Positions 34,977 through 45,811 of a DNA stretch of 64,000 nt are shown in pieces (the stretch's first letter is position 1; every line of letters begins with the position of its first letter). A program made the translations under genes and the position numbers. Below the pieces are notes generated by a model that was not told where the DNA came from, made no database searches, and saw nothing but the letters and a program-made list of their open reading frames with translations. The DNA comes from Halichondria panicea (lineage: Eukaryota; Porifera; Demospongiae; Suberitida; Halichondriidae): positions 1,513,002 through 1,577,001 of the forward strand of contig NC_087393.1 of NCBI RefSeq assembly GCF_963675165.1, written 5' to 3'.

Positions 34977-35172
34977 GTTGGTCCTCGCTGAGTGTCTGGA
35001 TGACAGTGGCTCCTCTGAATGAGTGGCCCATCATACCAGCCATGTTCAAATCAAGACGACCTTGAACTATAGGTACACCCCCAACAAGTTCCCCACAGGT
35101 GCTCCTCCGTTGAGCACTTCTATAACAAGTCCAAGTTCAGAACCCTCCTTAACTGCATCTGATGAACGCATT
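34977..35172 (-). pseudogene. PAF-AH exon 4 fragment
   Basis: The minus strand matches exon 4 of both PAF-AH genes, including the region around the nucleophile elbow (here GHSFRG instead of GHSFGG). It has frameshifts and an in-frame stop after the 'GNLLGVYL' part. No neighbouring exons are recognisable. It is a relic of a further PAF-AH copy. Confidence 0.75.
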
Positions 35173-35419
35173 TTTGCCTAAAATGATTCATGATCTTTTT
35201 TTGATTTACTGTATTATATATACTTTCTTGCATGTAGATCTATATATACAGGAAATTGATTATTATTTTTTTCCTCTCTTCAGGAGCACTGATCACTAAC
35301 TACCATGACATGTATATAGGCCTACTTCCCTGTATTATAATAATTATGTCACCTAATTGCAATAATCTGTATTAAACGTACTGTGCATAATCTAACGCTT
35401 GCATGGGCTATGTAATAGA

Positions 35420-35546
35420 TGGATATCAAGGGTGTATTGGATTTGTACTACCGAGGGCAGTTCTATGTATTCCCCGAGGGCGCAGCCTGAGGGAATACAT
35501 ACAACTGCACGAGGTAGTACAATAACAATACACACGCAGATATCCA
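35420..35546. mobile_element. Small hairpin element
   Basis: tggatatcaagggtgtattg at the left is inverted at the right (caatacacacgcagatatcca). Inner inverted words gtactacc/ggtagtac and gtattccc/gggaatac lead to a loop reading cccgagggcgcagcctgagg. Confidence 0.7.
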
Positions 35547-36086
35547 CGATACAGGTATATATATAGCTTGTACTATTATATGAACACCTATTGCAATTAG
35601 AAGCTGTTATCCAACCCATTTACAACTGAGTAGTAGTAAACACTCTTTGATCCCTGTCGTGCATGTACTGTGCACATTTTGTGTGCATGTGCTTGCACTT
35701 GACCCCATACGACAAACCACATTTACAACTTCAGACACCCGCATATTTTTGTGCTTTCCACATATTTTGTCTCGGTAGTCTTCTTTAAAAAAGAGGGTCT
35801 TTAAAGGGTGGATGGTGGGCTTTAGGCTGACCACAGCCAATGTACCCTGGAGTATCCTGAGAGTTTCAATAGATATTTGTTAGTGTCAGAGCACATCATG
35901 GTACAAGCATGCATGCATGCAGGCAACTAATAATTGGGGAAGTATAGAATAGGAATAGGAGAGCTCTATAACATGTGACAGAAAGGTGAAACCACAATGG
36001 CCAGATTTCGTAACCACGTAGATTTTATATGGGTGCATAAGGTCATGTGTCCAGTAGATCTTATTTTTCAAAACTTTTGAATCCAA

Positions 36087-39000
36087 ATGGAGCTGATTGG
36101 ACTCCTTGACACTGTCAGCGAGCTTGAGCACACTGTCAGAGAGCTTGAGGAGGACCAGGAAGTCTGTTATGACCATGACGAGCCCAGTGATGACGATTTT
36201 GAGACAGATCTGGAGAGTGATTCAGGTTTGTGTCATTGCACCATTAAATAGTGGTTGGGGAGGCAGCATTGTGATGCCCTAACGATATGTGGCCTCTTTT
36301 TGGCGGAGGCGTCATGTGCATGCCTTTTGTGGCTCCTCCTACATTGTGTGAGCCTCTTTTTGGCGTCGCCTTGACTGCAGTACTGTACTGTACCCTAACC
36401 CCCAGTTGTTAATGATATTCATAGCACCACACGCGTGCATTACGCCCACATATTGATATTCATGGTTGTTGTGGTTTGTTGGGCTCCTCCCACGAGCCTT
36501 TGATGTGGACGAGCCTTTTCCTCTGCTGTACTGTACCTATGTGCCCTAACCCCCCCCAGTAGTTAATTATATTCATAGCACCACTAGCGTGCGGTACGCC
36601 CACATAATGACATTCATGGTTGTTGTGGTTTGTTGGGCTCCTCCCACGAGCCTTTGATGTGGACGAGCCTTTTCCTCTGCTGTACTGTACCTATGTGCCC
36701 TAACCCCCCCCCCCCCCAGTAGTTAATGATATTCATAGCACCACTAGCGTGTGGTACGCCCACATAATGACATTCATGGTTGTTGTGGTTTGTTGGGCTC
36801 CTCCCACGAGCCTTTGATGGGGACGAGCCTTTTCCACGAGCCTTTTCCTCTGCTGTACTGTACCTGTGTGCCCTAACCCCCCCCCCCAGTAGTTAATTAT
36901 ATTCATAGCACCACACTCGTGCGGTACGCCCACGTAATGACATTCATGGTTGTTGTGGTTTGTTGGGCTCCTCCCACGAGCCTTTTCCTCTGCTGTACTG
37001 TACCTATGTGCCCTAACCCCCCCCCCCCAGTAGTTAATGATATTCATAGCACCACTAGCGTGTGGTACACCCACGTAATGACATTCATGGTTGTTGTGGT
37101 TTGTTGGGCTCCTCCCACGAGCCTTTGATGTGGACGAGCCTTTTCCTCTGCTGTACTGTACCTATGTGCCCTAACCCCCCCCCCCCCCAGTAGTTAATGA
37201 TATTCATAGCACCACTAGCGTGTGGTACGCCCACGTAATGACATTCATGGTTGTTGTGGTTTGTTGGGCTCCTCCCACGAGCCTTTGATGTGGACGAGCC
37301 TTTTCCTCTGCTGTACTGTACCTATGTGCCCTAACCCCCCCCCCCCCCAGTAGTTAATGATATTCATAGCACCACTAGCGTGTGGTACGCCCACGTAATG
37401 ACATTCATGGTTGTTGTGGTTTGTTGGGCTCCTCCCACGAGCCTTTGATGTGGACGAGCCTTTTCCTCTGCTGTACTGTACCTATGTGCCCTAACCCCCC
37501 CCCCCCAGTTGTTAATGATATTCATAGCACCACTAGCATGTGGTACGCCCACGTAATGACATTCATGGTTGTTGTGGTTTGTTGGGCTCCTCCCACGAGC
37601 CTTTGATGGGGACGAGCCTTTTCCTCTGCTGTACTGTACCTATGTGCCCTAACCCCCCCCAGTAGTTAATGATATTCATAGCACCACTAGCGTGCGGTAC
37701 GCCCACGTAATGACATTCATGGTTGTTGTGGTTTGTTGGGCTCCTCCCACGAGCCTTTGATGTGGACGAGCCTTTTCCTCTGCTGTACTGTACCTATGTG
37801 CCCTAAACCCCCCCCCCCCAGTAGTTAATGATATTCATAGCACCACTAGCGTGCGGTACGCCCACATAATGACATTCATGGTTGTTGTGGTTTGTTGGGC
37901 TCCTCCCACGAGCCTTTGATGTGGACGAGCCTTTTCCTCTGCTGTACTGTACCTATGTGCCCTAACCCCCCCCCCCCCCCCAGTAGTTAATGATATTCAT
38001 AGCACCACTAGCGTGTGGTACGCCCACATAATGACATTCATAGCCTGTCCCCCACCTGCACTGGCGAGCACTCTTGTGGTACTCTAATGATATTCATGCT
38101 TTGTTTCCGTGCAGATGCTGCAGTGGAGGATGATGACGAAATGGTCGATGGCATGGCTCCGACTCCCAAACGGAGGAAGCTGGCGAGGGACAATGGACTC
38201 CAAAAAGCTAAGTCCACAGGAAGATACCCCGTCTTTGGCGGTGTGGTCGGTCCTGTCGATCAACTTGATCCGTCTGTAACTCCATGCCTAGATTTTGTTA
38301 AGTTACTTTGGCCCGATAGTTTGTGTGAGTACATAGCCGAACAGACCAACCTGTACGCTAGGCAGTGTGGTGCTAAGGGTTGGTCAGCTACAAACAGTGC
38401 CGAATTGTGGGTGTTTTTGGGGATTGTACTAGAGATGGGCATTCATAGGCTCCCTGAAATTACGGACTACTGGTCCAAGGATCCCCTTTTAGGTGTACAA
38501 TGTGTGAGCAATGTAATGTCGCTCAAAAGGTTCCAAAGTTTATGGCGGTATCTGCACTGTGAGGACAATACGTCCATCACTGATGCACGTAAGGTAACTA
38601 GCAAGCTAAAAACTGTTTTAGAGACTCTTAAAGCCAACTACTTCATGAGGTATAATCCCAGTCAGGAGCTTTCCGTTGATGAGATGATGATAAAGTACAA
38701 GGGTCGTAAAAGCGGGAAAATTCATATGCCCAAGAAGCCTGTTAAACTGGGGTTCAAGGTATGGTGCTGCTCATGTTCATGCTGTGGGTATCTCTGTGTG
38801 TTTGATGTATACAGTGGTAAGCTCACCGATTCCTCTGGGAAAAAGATAGCTGTGAAAGGGCTTGTGAAAAATGTAGTCCATCGTTTACTCACTCCTTTTT
38901 ATGGTCATCAGCATGTTGTGTACATGGACAACTTTTACACGTCCGGTCCATTGATAGAAGAGTTGGCTAAGCAAAATGTGTTTACTGTCGGCACAATTTT

Positions 39001-39682
39001 GAAGAATGCTGCTGGTTTCCCAGCAAGTCTTAAGGATGTGGTACTCGACAAAGGTGACTATACGTCCATGACTGTTGGTGATATTTCTTACTCTATGTTT
39101 AACGACCGTAGAGTTGTGTCCTTTGCAACAAATGTGTTCCCTGACCATATGCCCCACACTGTAATGCGAATGCACAAAGACGGTACCCTACGCTCTCAGA
39201 GTGTCCCCCCCTGTCTCCCTGCATATAACATGTACATGGGAGGAGTTGACAATACAGGGCGTATGAGGAAAACCTATGGGTACGATAGAAAGTGTCGGCG
39301 GTATTGGTTCAGGATTTTCTTTCAATTCCTTGACGTTAGTGTGAATAATGCATACATTCTATACAGGCACAACTGTGTCAGGGTGGGTTCAAAGGCCATG
39401 CCTTTGAAAGGGTTTCGATTGGAACTAATTCATAGTCTATTGGGTGTGCCACGTACTCGTAGCAGTGCCTCAGGTCTGGCCAGTCTAAATATCGTTTTCC
39501 CCCCATCACAGGGCGCACGTGTGAGTGCAAATAGTGTCGGAGTGTCTCGTGGGCGCTGTCAAGTGTGTGTTCGGGAGAAGATCCCTAGCAGAGAGCAGCA
39601 ACACACTGCAATGGCATGTCCCCACTGTCGCATAAGAATATGCAAAGGACACTCTGTTATCGGACACACATGTGCTAGCTAA
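36087..39682 (+). CDS. piggyBac transposase, copy 1
   Basis: Two exons: 36,087-36,225 and 38,115-39,682 (TAA), joined GAT-TCA-G|AT-GCT by a gt...gtgcag intron of 1,889 bp; 568 residues. The acidic N-terminus (exon 1 and start of exon 2) and a basic PKRRK nuclear-signal-like motif precede the DDE domain. The catalytic triad is intact: D235 in SVDEMMIKYKGR, D318 in YMDNFYTS, D425 in GGVDNTGRM. A C-terminal Cys/His-rich domain follows (CQVC ... CPHC ... CKGH ... HTC), as in active piggyBac proteins. The enzyme performs cut-and-paste transposition at TTAA. Nothing in the sequence disables it. A longer frame read into exon 2 from 38,015 is intron sequence and not the real start. Confidence 0.92.
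36370..38040. repeat. Intronic minisatellite, 11 units of about 155 bp
   Basis: It fills the transposase intron. Each unit runs from gttaatgatattcatagcac through acgcccac.taatgacattcat, tgttgtggtttgttgggctc and gagccttttcctctgctgta to a poly-C run of 5 to 17 bases. Units differ by a few point changes, one 27-base internal duplication (third unit) and one internal deletion (fourth unit). Runs of C give long G runs on the minus strand. Confidence 0.92.
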
Positions 39683-39870
39683 TGTGCTGTGTGACTGATT
39701 TTTGTTAGATGGTACTCTCCTGGTCTAAATTGGCCTTGGAGAGGGGAGGAAAGGGGTATTATTTCAATGATTAATAAAATTGTGATAAAGAATTCAGTTG
39801 TATATGAGAGGCCCTAACCCACTCTGTTGTAAATTCTGTTGTAATTATTTTTCAAAACTTTTGAATCCAA

Positions 39871-42800
39871 ATGGAGCTGATTGGACTCCTTGACACTGTC
39901 AGCGAGCTTGAGCACACTGTCAGAGAGCTTGAGGAGGACCAGGAAGTCTGTTATGACCATGACGAGCCCAGTGATGACGATTTTGAGACAGATCTGGAGA
40001 GTGATTCAGGTTTGTGTCATTGCACCATTAAATAGTGGTTGGGGAGGCAGCATTGTGATGCCCTAACGATATGTGGCCTCTTTTTGGCGGAGGCGTCATG
40101 TGCATGCCTTTTGTGGCTCCTCCTACATTGTGTGAGCCTCTTTTTGGCGTCGCCTTGACTGCAGTACTGTACTGTACCCTAACCCCCAGTTGTTAATGAT
40201 ATTCATAGCACCACACGCGTGCATTACGCCCACATATTGATATTCATGGTTGTTGTGGTTTGTTGGGCTCCTCCCACGAGCCTTTGATGTGGACGAGCCT
40301 TTTCCTCTGCTGTACTGTACCTATGTGCCCTAACCCCCCCCAGTAGTTAATTATATTCATAGCACCACTAGCGTGCGGTACGCCCACATAATGACATTCA
40401 TGGTTGTTGTGGTTTGTTGGGCTCCTCCCACGAGCCTTTGATGTGGACGAGCCTTTTCCTCTGCTGTACTGTACCTATGTGCCCTAACCCCCCCCCCCCC
40501 AGTAGTTAATGATATTCATAGCACCACTAGCGTGTGGTACGCCCACATAATGACATTCATGGTTGTTGTGGTTTGTTGGGCTCCTCCCACGAGCCTTTGA
40601 TGGGGACGAGCCTTTTCCACGAGCCTTTTCCTCTGCTGTACTGTACCTGTGTGCCCTAACCCCCCCCCCCCCAGTAGTTAATTATATTCATAGCACCACA
40701 CTCGTGCGGTACGCCCACGTAATGACATTCATGGTTGTTGTGGTTTGTTGGGCTCCTCCCACGAGCCTTTTCCTCTGCTGTACTGTACCTATGTGCCCTA
40801 ACCCCCCCCCCCCAGTAGTTAATGATATTCATAGCACCACTAGCGTGTGGTACACCCACGTAATGACATTCATGGTTGTTGTGGTTTGTTGGGCTCCTCC
40901 CACGAGCCTTTGATGTGGACGAGCCTTTTCCTCTGCTGTACTGTACCTATGTGCCCTAACCCCCCCCCCAGTAGTTAATGATATTCATAGCACCACTAGC
41001 GTGTGGTACGCCCACGTAATGACATTCATGGTTGTTGTGGTTTGTTGGGCTCCTCCCACGAGCCTTTGATGTGGACGAGCCTTTTCCTCTGCTGTACTGT
41101 ACCTATGTGCCCTAACCCCCCCCCCCCCCAGTAGTTAATGATATTCATAGCACCACTAGCGTGTGGTACGCCCACGTAATGACATTCATGGTTGTTGTGG
41201 TTTGTTGGGCTCCTCCCACGAGCCTTTGATGTGGACGAGCCTTTTCCTCTGCTGTACTGTACCTATGTGCCCTAACCCCCCCCCCCCAGTTGTTAATGAT
41301 ATTCATAGCACCACTAGCATGTGGTACGCCCACGTAATGACATTCATGGTTGTTGTGGTTTGTTGGGCTCCTCCCACGAGCCTTTGATGGGGACGAGCCT
41401 TTTCCTCTGCTGTACTGTACCTATGTGCCCTAACCCCCCCCAGTAGTTAATGATATTCATAGCACCACTAGCGTGCGGTACGCCCACGTAATGACATTCA
41501 TGGTTGTTGTGGTTTGTTGGGCTCCTCCCACGAGCCTTTGATGTGGACGAGCCTTTTCCTCTGCTGTACTGTACCTATGTGGCCTAACCCCCCCCCCCCC
41601 AGTAGTTAATGATATTCATAGCACCACTAGCGTGCGGTACGCCCACATAATGACATTCATGGTTGTTGTGGTTTGTTGGGCTCCTCCCACGAGCCTTTGA
41701 TGTGGACGAGCCTTTTCCTCTGCTGTACTGTACCTATGTGCCCTAAACCCCCCCCCCAGTAGTTAATGATATTCATAGCACCACTAGCGTGCGGTACGCC
41801 CACATAATGACATTCATGGTTGTTGTGGTTTGTTGGGCTCCTCCCACGAGCCTTTGATGTGGACGAGCCTTTTCCTCTGCTGTACTGTACCTATGTGCCC
41901 TAACCCCCCCCCCCCCCAGTAGTTAATGATATTCATAGCACCACTAGCGTGTGGTACGCCCACATAATGACATTCATAGCCTGTCCCCCACCTGCACTGG
42001 CGAGCACTCTTGTGGTACTCTAATGATATTCATGCTTTGTTTCCGTGCAGATGCTGCAGTGGAGGATGATGACGAAATGGTCGATGGCATGGCTCCGACT
42101 CCCAAACGGAGGAAGCTGGCGAGGGACAATGGACTCCAAAAAGCTAAGTCCACAGGAAGATACCCCGTCTTTGGCGGTGTGGTCGGTCCTGTCGATCAAC
42201 TTGATCCGTCTGTAACTCCATGCCTAGATTTTGTTAAGTTACTTTGGCCCGATAGTTTGTGTGAGTACATAGCCGAACAGACCAACCTGTACGCTAGGCA
42301 GTGTGGTGCTAAGGGTTGGTCAGCTACAAACAGTGCCGAATTGTGGGTGTTTTTGGGGATTGTACTAGAGATGGGCATTCATAGGCTCCCTGAAATTACG
42401 GACTACTGGTCCAAGGATCCCCTTTTAGGTGTACAATGTGTGAGCAATGTAATGTCGCTCAAAAGGTTCCAAAGTTTATGGCGGTATCTGCACTGTGAGG
42501 ACAATACGTCCATCACTGATGCACGTAAGGTAACTAGCAAGCTAAAAACTGTTTTAGAGACTCTTAAAGCCAACTACTTCATGAGGTATAATCCCAGTCA
42601 GGAGCTTTCCGTTGATGAGATGATGATAAAGTACAAGGGTCGTAAAAGCGGGAAAATTCATATGCCCAAGAAGCCTGTTAAACTGGGGTTCAAGGTATGG
42701 TGCTGCTCATGTTCATGCTGTGGGTATCTCTGTGTGTTTGATGTATACAGTGGTAAGCTCACCGATTCCTCTGGGAAAAAGATAGCTGTGAAAGGGCTTG

Positions 42801-43618
42801 TGAAAAATGTAGTCCATCGTTTACTCACTCCTTTTTATGGTCATCAGCATGTTGTGTACATGGACAACTTTTACACGTCCGGTCCATTGATAGAAGAGTT
42901 GGCTAAGCAAAATGTGTTTACTGTCGGCACAATTTTGAAGAATGCTGCTGGTTTCCCAGCAAGTCTTAAGGATGTGGTACTCGACAAAGGTGACTATACG
43001 TCCATGACTGTTGGTGATATTTCTTACTCTATGTTTAACGACCGTAGAGTTGTGTCCTTTGCAACAAATGTGTTCCCTGACCATATGCCCCACACTGTAA
43101 TGCGAATGCACAAAGACGGTACCCTACGCTCTCAGAGTGTCCCCCCCTGTCTCCCTGCATATAACATGTACATGGGAGGAGTTGACAATACAGGGCGTAT
43201 GAGGAAAACCTATGGGTACGATAGAAAGTGTCGGCGGTATTGGTTCAGGATTTTCTTTCAATTCCTTGACGTTAGTGTGAATAATGCATACATTCTATAC
43301 AGGCACAACTGTGTCAGGGTGGGTTCAAAGGCCATGCCTTTGAAAGGGTTTCGATTGGAACTAATTCATAGTCTATTGGGTGTGCCACGTACTCGTAGCA
43401 GTGCCTCAGGTCTGGCCAGTCTAAATATCGTTTTCCCCCCATCACAGGGCGCACGTGTGAGTGCAAATAGTGTCGGAGTGTCTCGTGGGCGCTGTCAAGT
43501 GTGTGTTCGGGAGAAGATCCCTAGCAGAGAGCAGCAACACACTGCAATGGCATGTCCCCACTGTCGCATAAGAATATGCAAAGGACACTCTGTTATCGGA
43601 CACACATGTGCTAGCTAA
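39871..43618 (+). CDS. piggyBac transposase, copy 2
   Basis: Exons 39,871-40,009 and 42,051-43,618. Exon 2 encodes the same protein as copy 1 residue for residue, and exon 1 is also identical where I compared it; 568 residues. It has the same intact DDD triad and Cys/His-rich end. The poly(A) signal aataaa is at 43,709. With no coding change between copies, the duplication is very recent, the copies are being homogenised, or the second copy is an assembly artefact of the repetitive intron. Confidence 0.92.
40155..41976. repeat. Intronic minisatellite, 12 units of about 155 bp
   Basis: Same unit order as the 11-unit array in copy 1, with one extra unit near the 3' end (a second version of the gtgcggtacgcccacataatg type unit). 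C runs differ in length between matching units. Confidence 0.92.
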
Positions 43619-43825
43619 TGTGCTGTGTGACTGATTTTTGTTAGATGGTACTCTCCTGGTCTAAATTGGCCTTGGAGAGGGGAGGAAAGGGGTATTATTT
43701 CAATGATTAATAAAATTGTGATAAAGAATTCAGTTGTATATGAGAGGCCCTAACCCACTCTGTTGTAAATTCTGTTGTAATTATAGAGAATAATAATTTG
43801 TAGATAACTGGTATTATTAATTATC

Positions 43826-44821
43826 ATGGACTGCCGCTATATTGACCCTAATTTCAACACAACATTAACTCTGCCAGCTGATGTCTACATTATCCAAGCA
43901 GCAGTACTCTCAGTAGTGTTTCCATTGAGCTTTGTTGGGACGGTAATGAATGTTGTTTTTATCTGTCGAAAGAATACTAACTTTCTAGTAAGAAGGATAG
44001 TCTACATGACTGTCACCACTACACTACAGCTTGGAGTATTTTGGGTTTGGAGCTTTCCTGCATTTAAACCAGATGAGTCAATGTACAACTTTTGTATGGC
44101 TGCTCATCTGTTGTATGACAGTGTAGCAATTGGTTTAACATGGATCATGGCTCTACTGGTCTGCTCTATCTACTTTACCCTGGTAAGACAACTGTGTGAT
44201 TGTTTCTCAAGACGGCATCCTGCAGTGCATGATCGGTCATGTTTAAAAAATTCTTGTTTGGAAACTTTATTTGTCGTAATAACATTGTTCGTTGGGTTAA
44301 TATTCGGTGTTCTTACATACGTAGAGGATATGCTCAGCCAAGTTCTGTTAACAATAGGGTTTTATTTAATACCGGCACTATTGCTGATAAGCTTTATAGG
44401 AAATATTGCTCTAATTATCTGGTTTTGTACTCTACGAAGAAGGCAAATCGCAAGGAGAAGAGATATACTAAAAGAAATTGGAATATTTTTCGTTCTTTTC
44501 TTTATTGTTTTGCTCGTGTTAGGGATAGATTTCACTGCTCCCTTTTCATTCGCATGGTTAATAGCTGCACAAACATTTATAGCAACTTTTATATCGTGTT
44601 TCCCACTCCTAGTTTTTGTTTACATGTGCTACAGTTTTCGTAGCAGAACAAGACATGTGAGGTTTGTCAACAGAGCAGATATTGAGACGGCTAGTCCAGG
44701 ACTACGAACTGCTCCACCCTCCACTAGAATCAGCCTACCTACGAACACAGCCGATCATGCTCCCAACTTCCTGAGCCCAAGTACAGCTGAGCCTTCAGAA
44801 GTGACGCTATTGATAAACTAA
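43826..44821 (+). CDS. Orphan seven-transmembrane receptor, single exon
   Basis: 331 residues in one exon. Seven hydrophobic segments are visible at about 20-47, 58-78, 90-118, 143-168, 173-200, 213-235 and 243-270. A short N-terminus has NTT (possible N-glycosylation), a basic loop lies after segment five (RRRQIARRRD), and a Ser/Thr/Pro-rich C-tail of about 60 residues follows. The layout fits a GPCR, but the usual DRY and NPxxY signatures of rhodopsin-class receptors are absent, so I leave it as an orphan 7TM protein. It starts 208 bases after the second piggyBac gene. A broken inverted paralogue lies at 54,304-53,242. Confidence 0.7.
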   Translation: MDCRYIDPNFNTTLTLPADVYIIQAAVLSVVFPLSFVGTVMNVVFICRKNTNFLVRRIVYMTVTTTLQLGVFWVWSFPAFKPDESMYNFCMAAHLLYDSVAIGLTWIMALLVCSIYFTLVRQLCDCFSRRHPAVHDRSCLKNSCLETLFVVITLFVGLIFGVLTYVEDMLSQVLLTIGFYLIPALLLISFIGNIALIIWFCTLRRRQIARRRDILKEIGIFFVLFFIVLLVLGIDFTAPFSFAWLIAAQTFIATFISCFPLLVFVYMCYSFRSRTRHVRFVNRADIETASPGLRTAPPSTRISLPTNTADHAPNFLSPSTAEPSEVTLLIN

Positions 44822-44989
44822 TCATGCAGTGCCACATGATCACACGCTTGCATGCAATTAGAACAAACAAGTTTTGTTGATAAGGTGTATTGTGTATTTC
44901 CGGCTATTTCAGCTGGGACACGCATGCATGTTCAAAGAAAGTTACTACAATTCCATGCCATTCAGTTATACATGTAACTGACTTATACT

Positions 44990-45362
44990 TGAACTGTTGG
45001 TCCTCCCATGAGTGTCTGAATGACTTGACTGTGGCTCCCCTCCTGGTGCGGTGGGCACTTGTAATTTGTATAATGCTGAGCAATTTAATCCCTGAGTGTA
45101 GTATATAGCAATCATATTCTCCACTAAATCATCTACACGTATGTATGAGATACATGTAAAAGCCCAATCAATCGAAGTCTTCACCTACAGATGTTCCACT
45201 AAGGCGACCGACCATGCATGTATAGCCGTGAGAGGCAAGGTCAACATAATTATGCATCATATGCAGAGTAGGCCATGCTCATTGCACCCAGCTCATGGCC
45301 GGGACCCACTATGTGTACTGACGTCCCCTTCTCCCTCCTGTACTAGGCCTATAAACTGAGTA
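44990..45362 (-). pseudogene. PAF-AH fragments (exons 1, 2 and 4)
   Basis: On the minus strand, 45,360-45,300 resembles the end of PAF-AH exon 1 (tgtacaggagggagaagggg, cagtacacatagtgggtcc). It is followed directly, without an intron, by exon 2-like sequence to about 45,200 (agctgggtgcaatgagcatg, cttgcctctcacggctat). 45,050-44,990 resembles the end of exon 4 (ccacagtcaagtcattcaga, ggaggaccaac). Frames are broken and the order is preserved. Confidence 0.6.
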
Positions 45363-45574
45363 AGAGTTCAGTGGTCTTGGTCATCCCGTCAAACTTGGCT
45401 GTGATTCTACTGGCCAGAAGGGGGTACCGGGTACAGGTGGAAAGACAGCACTGATGCCATGATGGTAAAAACTCTTCTGCTGTGTAGTGCCAAGGCCCAT
45501 CATCCTGTAGGAGGACTGGAGGCTGAGCCCACTCACTGCACCACCATGACTGCACTAGCAAGCACTGGAAAAAC

Positions 45575-45650
45575 CTTCACTGCTAGCCTCGATCCCAGGC
45601 CGCATTAAAGAGCCTTGTGAAAGAGGCTATGGCCTACGCCCACTTGCACT
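45575..45650. repeat. Fragment of the 'tagcctcgatcccaggccg' MITE family
   Basis: Contains tagcctcgatcccaggccgc followed by a 'cttgtgaaagaggcta' word. Compare 56,231-56,283, which has the same two words. Confidence 0.55.
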
Positions 45651-45811
45651 GGTTGCTAAATAAACATTGCAATGACATGATCATTGGATGTCATGTTGCC
45701 AGTGATATGATCATGTCATTGCATAGCGCTTTATACACTAGACATACCTGTATGACATTTGAGAATCCAACGACAGTCTAAAATCTGGGCAATTCAAGAC
45801 CTTTTATAATA

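Larger units (their letters stand above)
34210..36063. other. Intergenic with PAF-AH relic and hairpin element
   Basis: Contains a decayed PAF-AH exon (34,977-35,172, -) and a small hairpin element (35,420-35,546), plus a 'caggtgctgatgcctcggtgg' word near 34,790 also seen near 29,160. Short minus frames at 35.6-35.8 kb show no recognisable domain. Confidence 0.5.
36064..39847 (+). mobile_element. Tandem piggyBac unit 1 (3,784 bp)
   Basis: Spans the transposase gene from its 5' leader to the poly(A)-signal region (aataaa at 39,773). It is followed directly by a second unit starting with the same tttttcaaaac; the junction shows a shared 'tta'. No piggyBac-type inverted termini with TTAA were found at the unit edges. 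Confidence 0.8.
39848..43783 (+). mobile_element. Tandem piggyBac unit 2 (3,936 bp)
   Basis: Head-to-tail copy of unit 1. The 152-bp excess is one additional minisatellite unit plus C-run length changes. It ends ...ctgttgtaatta, the same bases that end unit 1, then unique sequence leading to the 7TM gene. Confidence 0.8.

Noticed and set aside
36733-37606. Frames of 60-116 codons on both strands inside the two minisatellite arrays
   Set aside because: They exist because the repeat unit lacks stops in some frames. They change with each poly-C length and are intronic.
38015-38114. Upstream extension of transposase exon 2 to an ATG at 38,015
   Set aside because: The extension is repeat-array sequence. 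A good acceptor at 38,114 and an in-phase exon 1 at 36,087-36,225 explain the N-terminus better.
36370-41976. CRISPR-like regular array
   Set aside because: Units are about 155 bp with no distinct spacers, in an animal intron; this is a minisatellite.
44239-44643. 134-codon frame inside the 7TM gene
   Set aside because: Alternative frame of the receptor exon, which has the transmembrane pattern and a paralogue.
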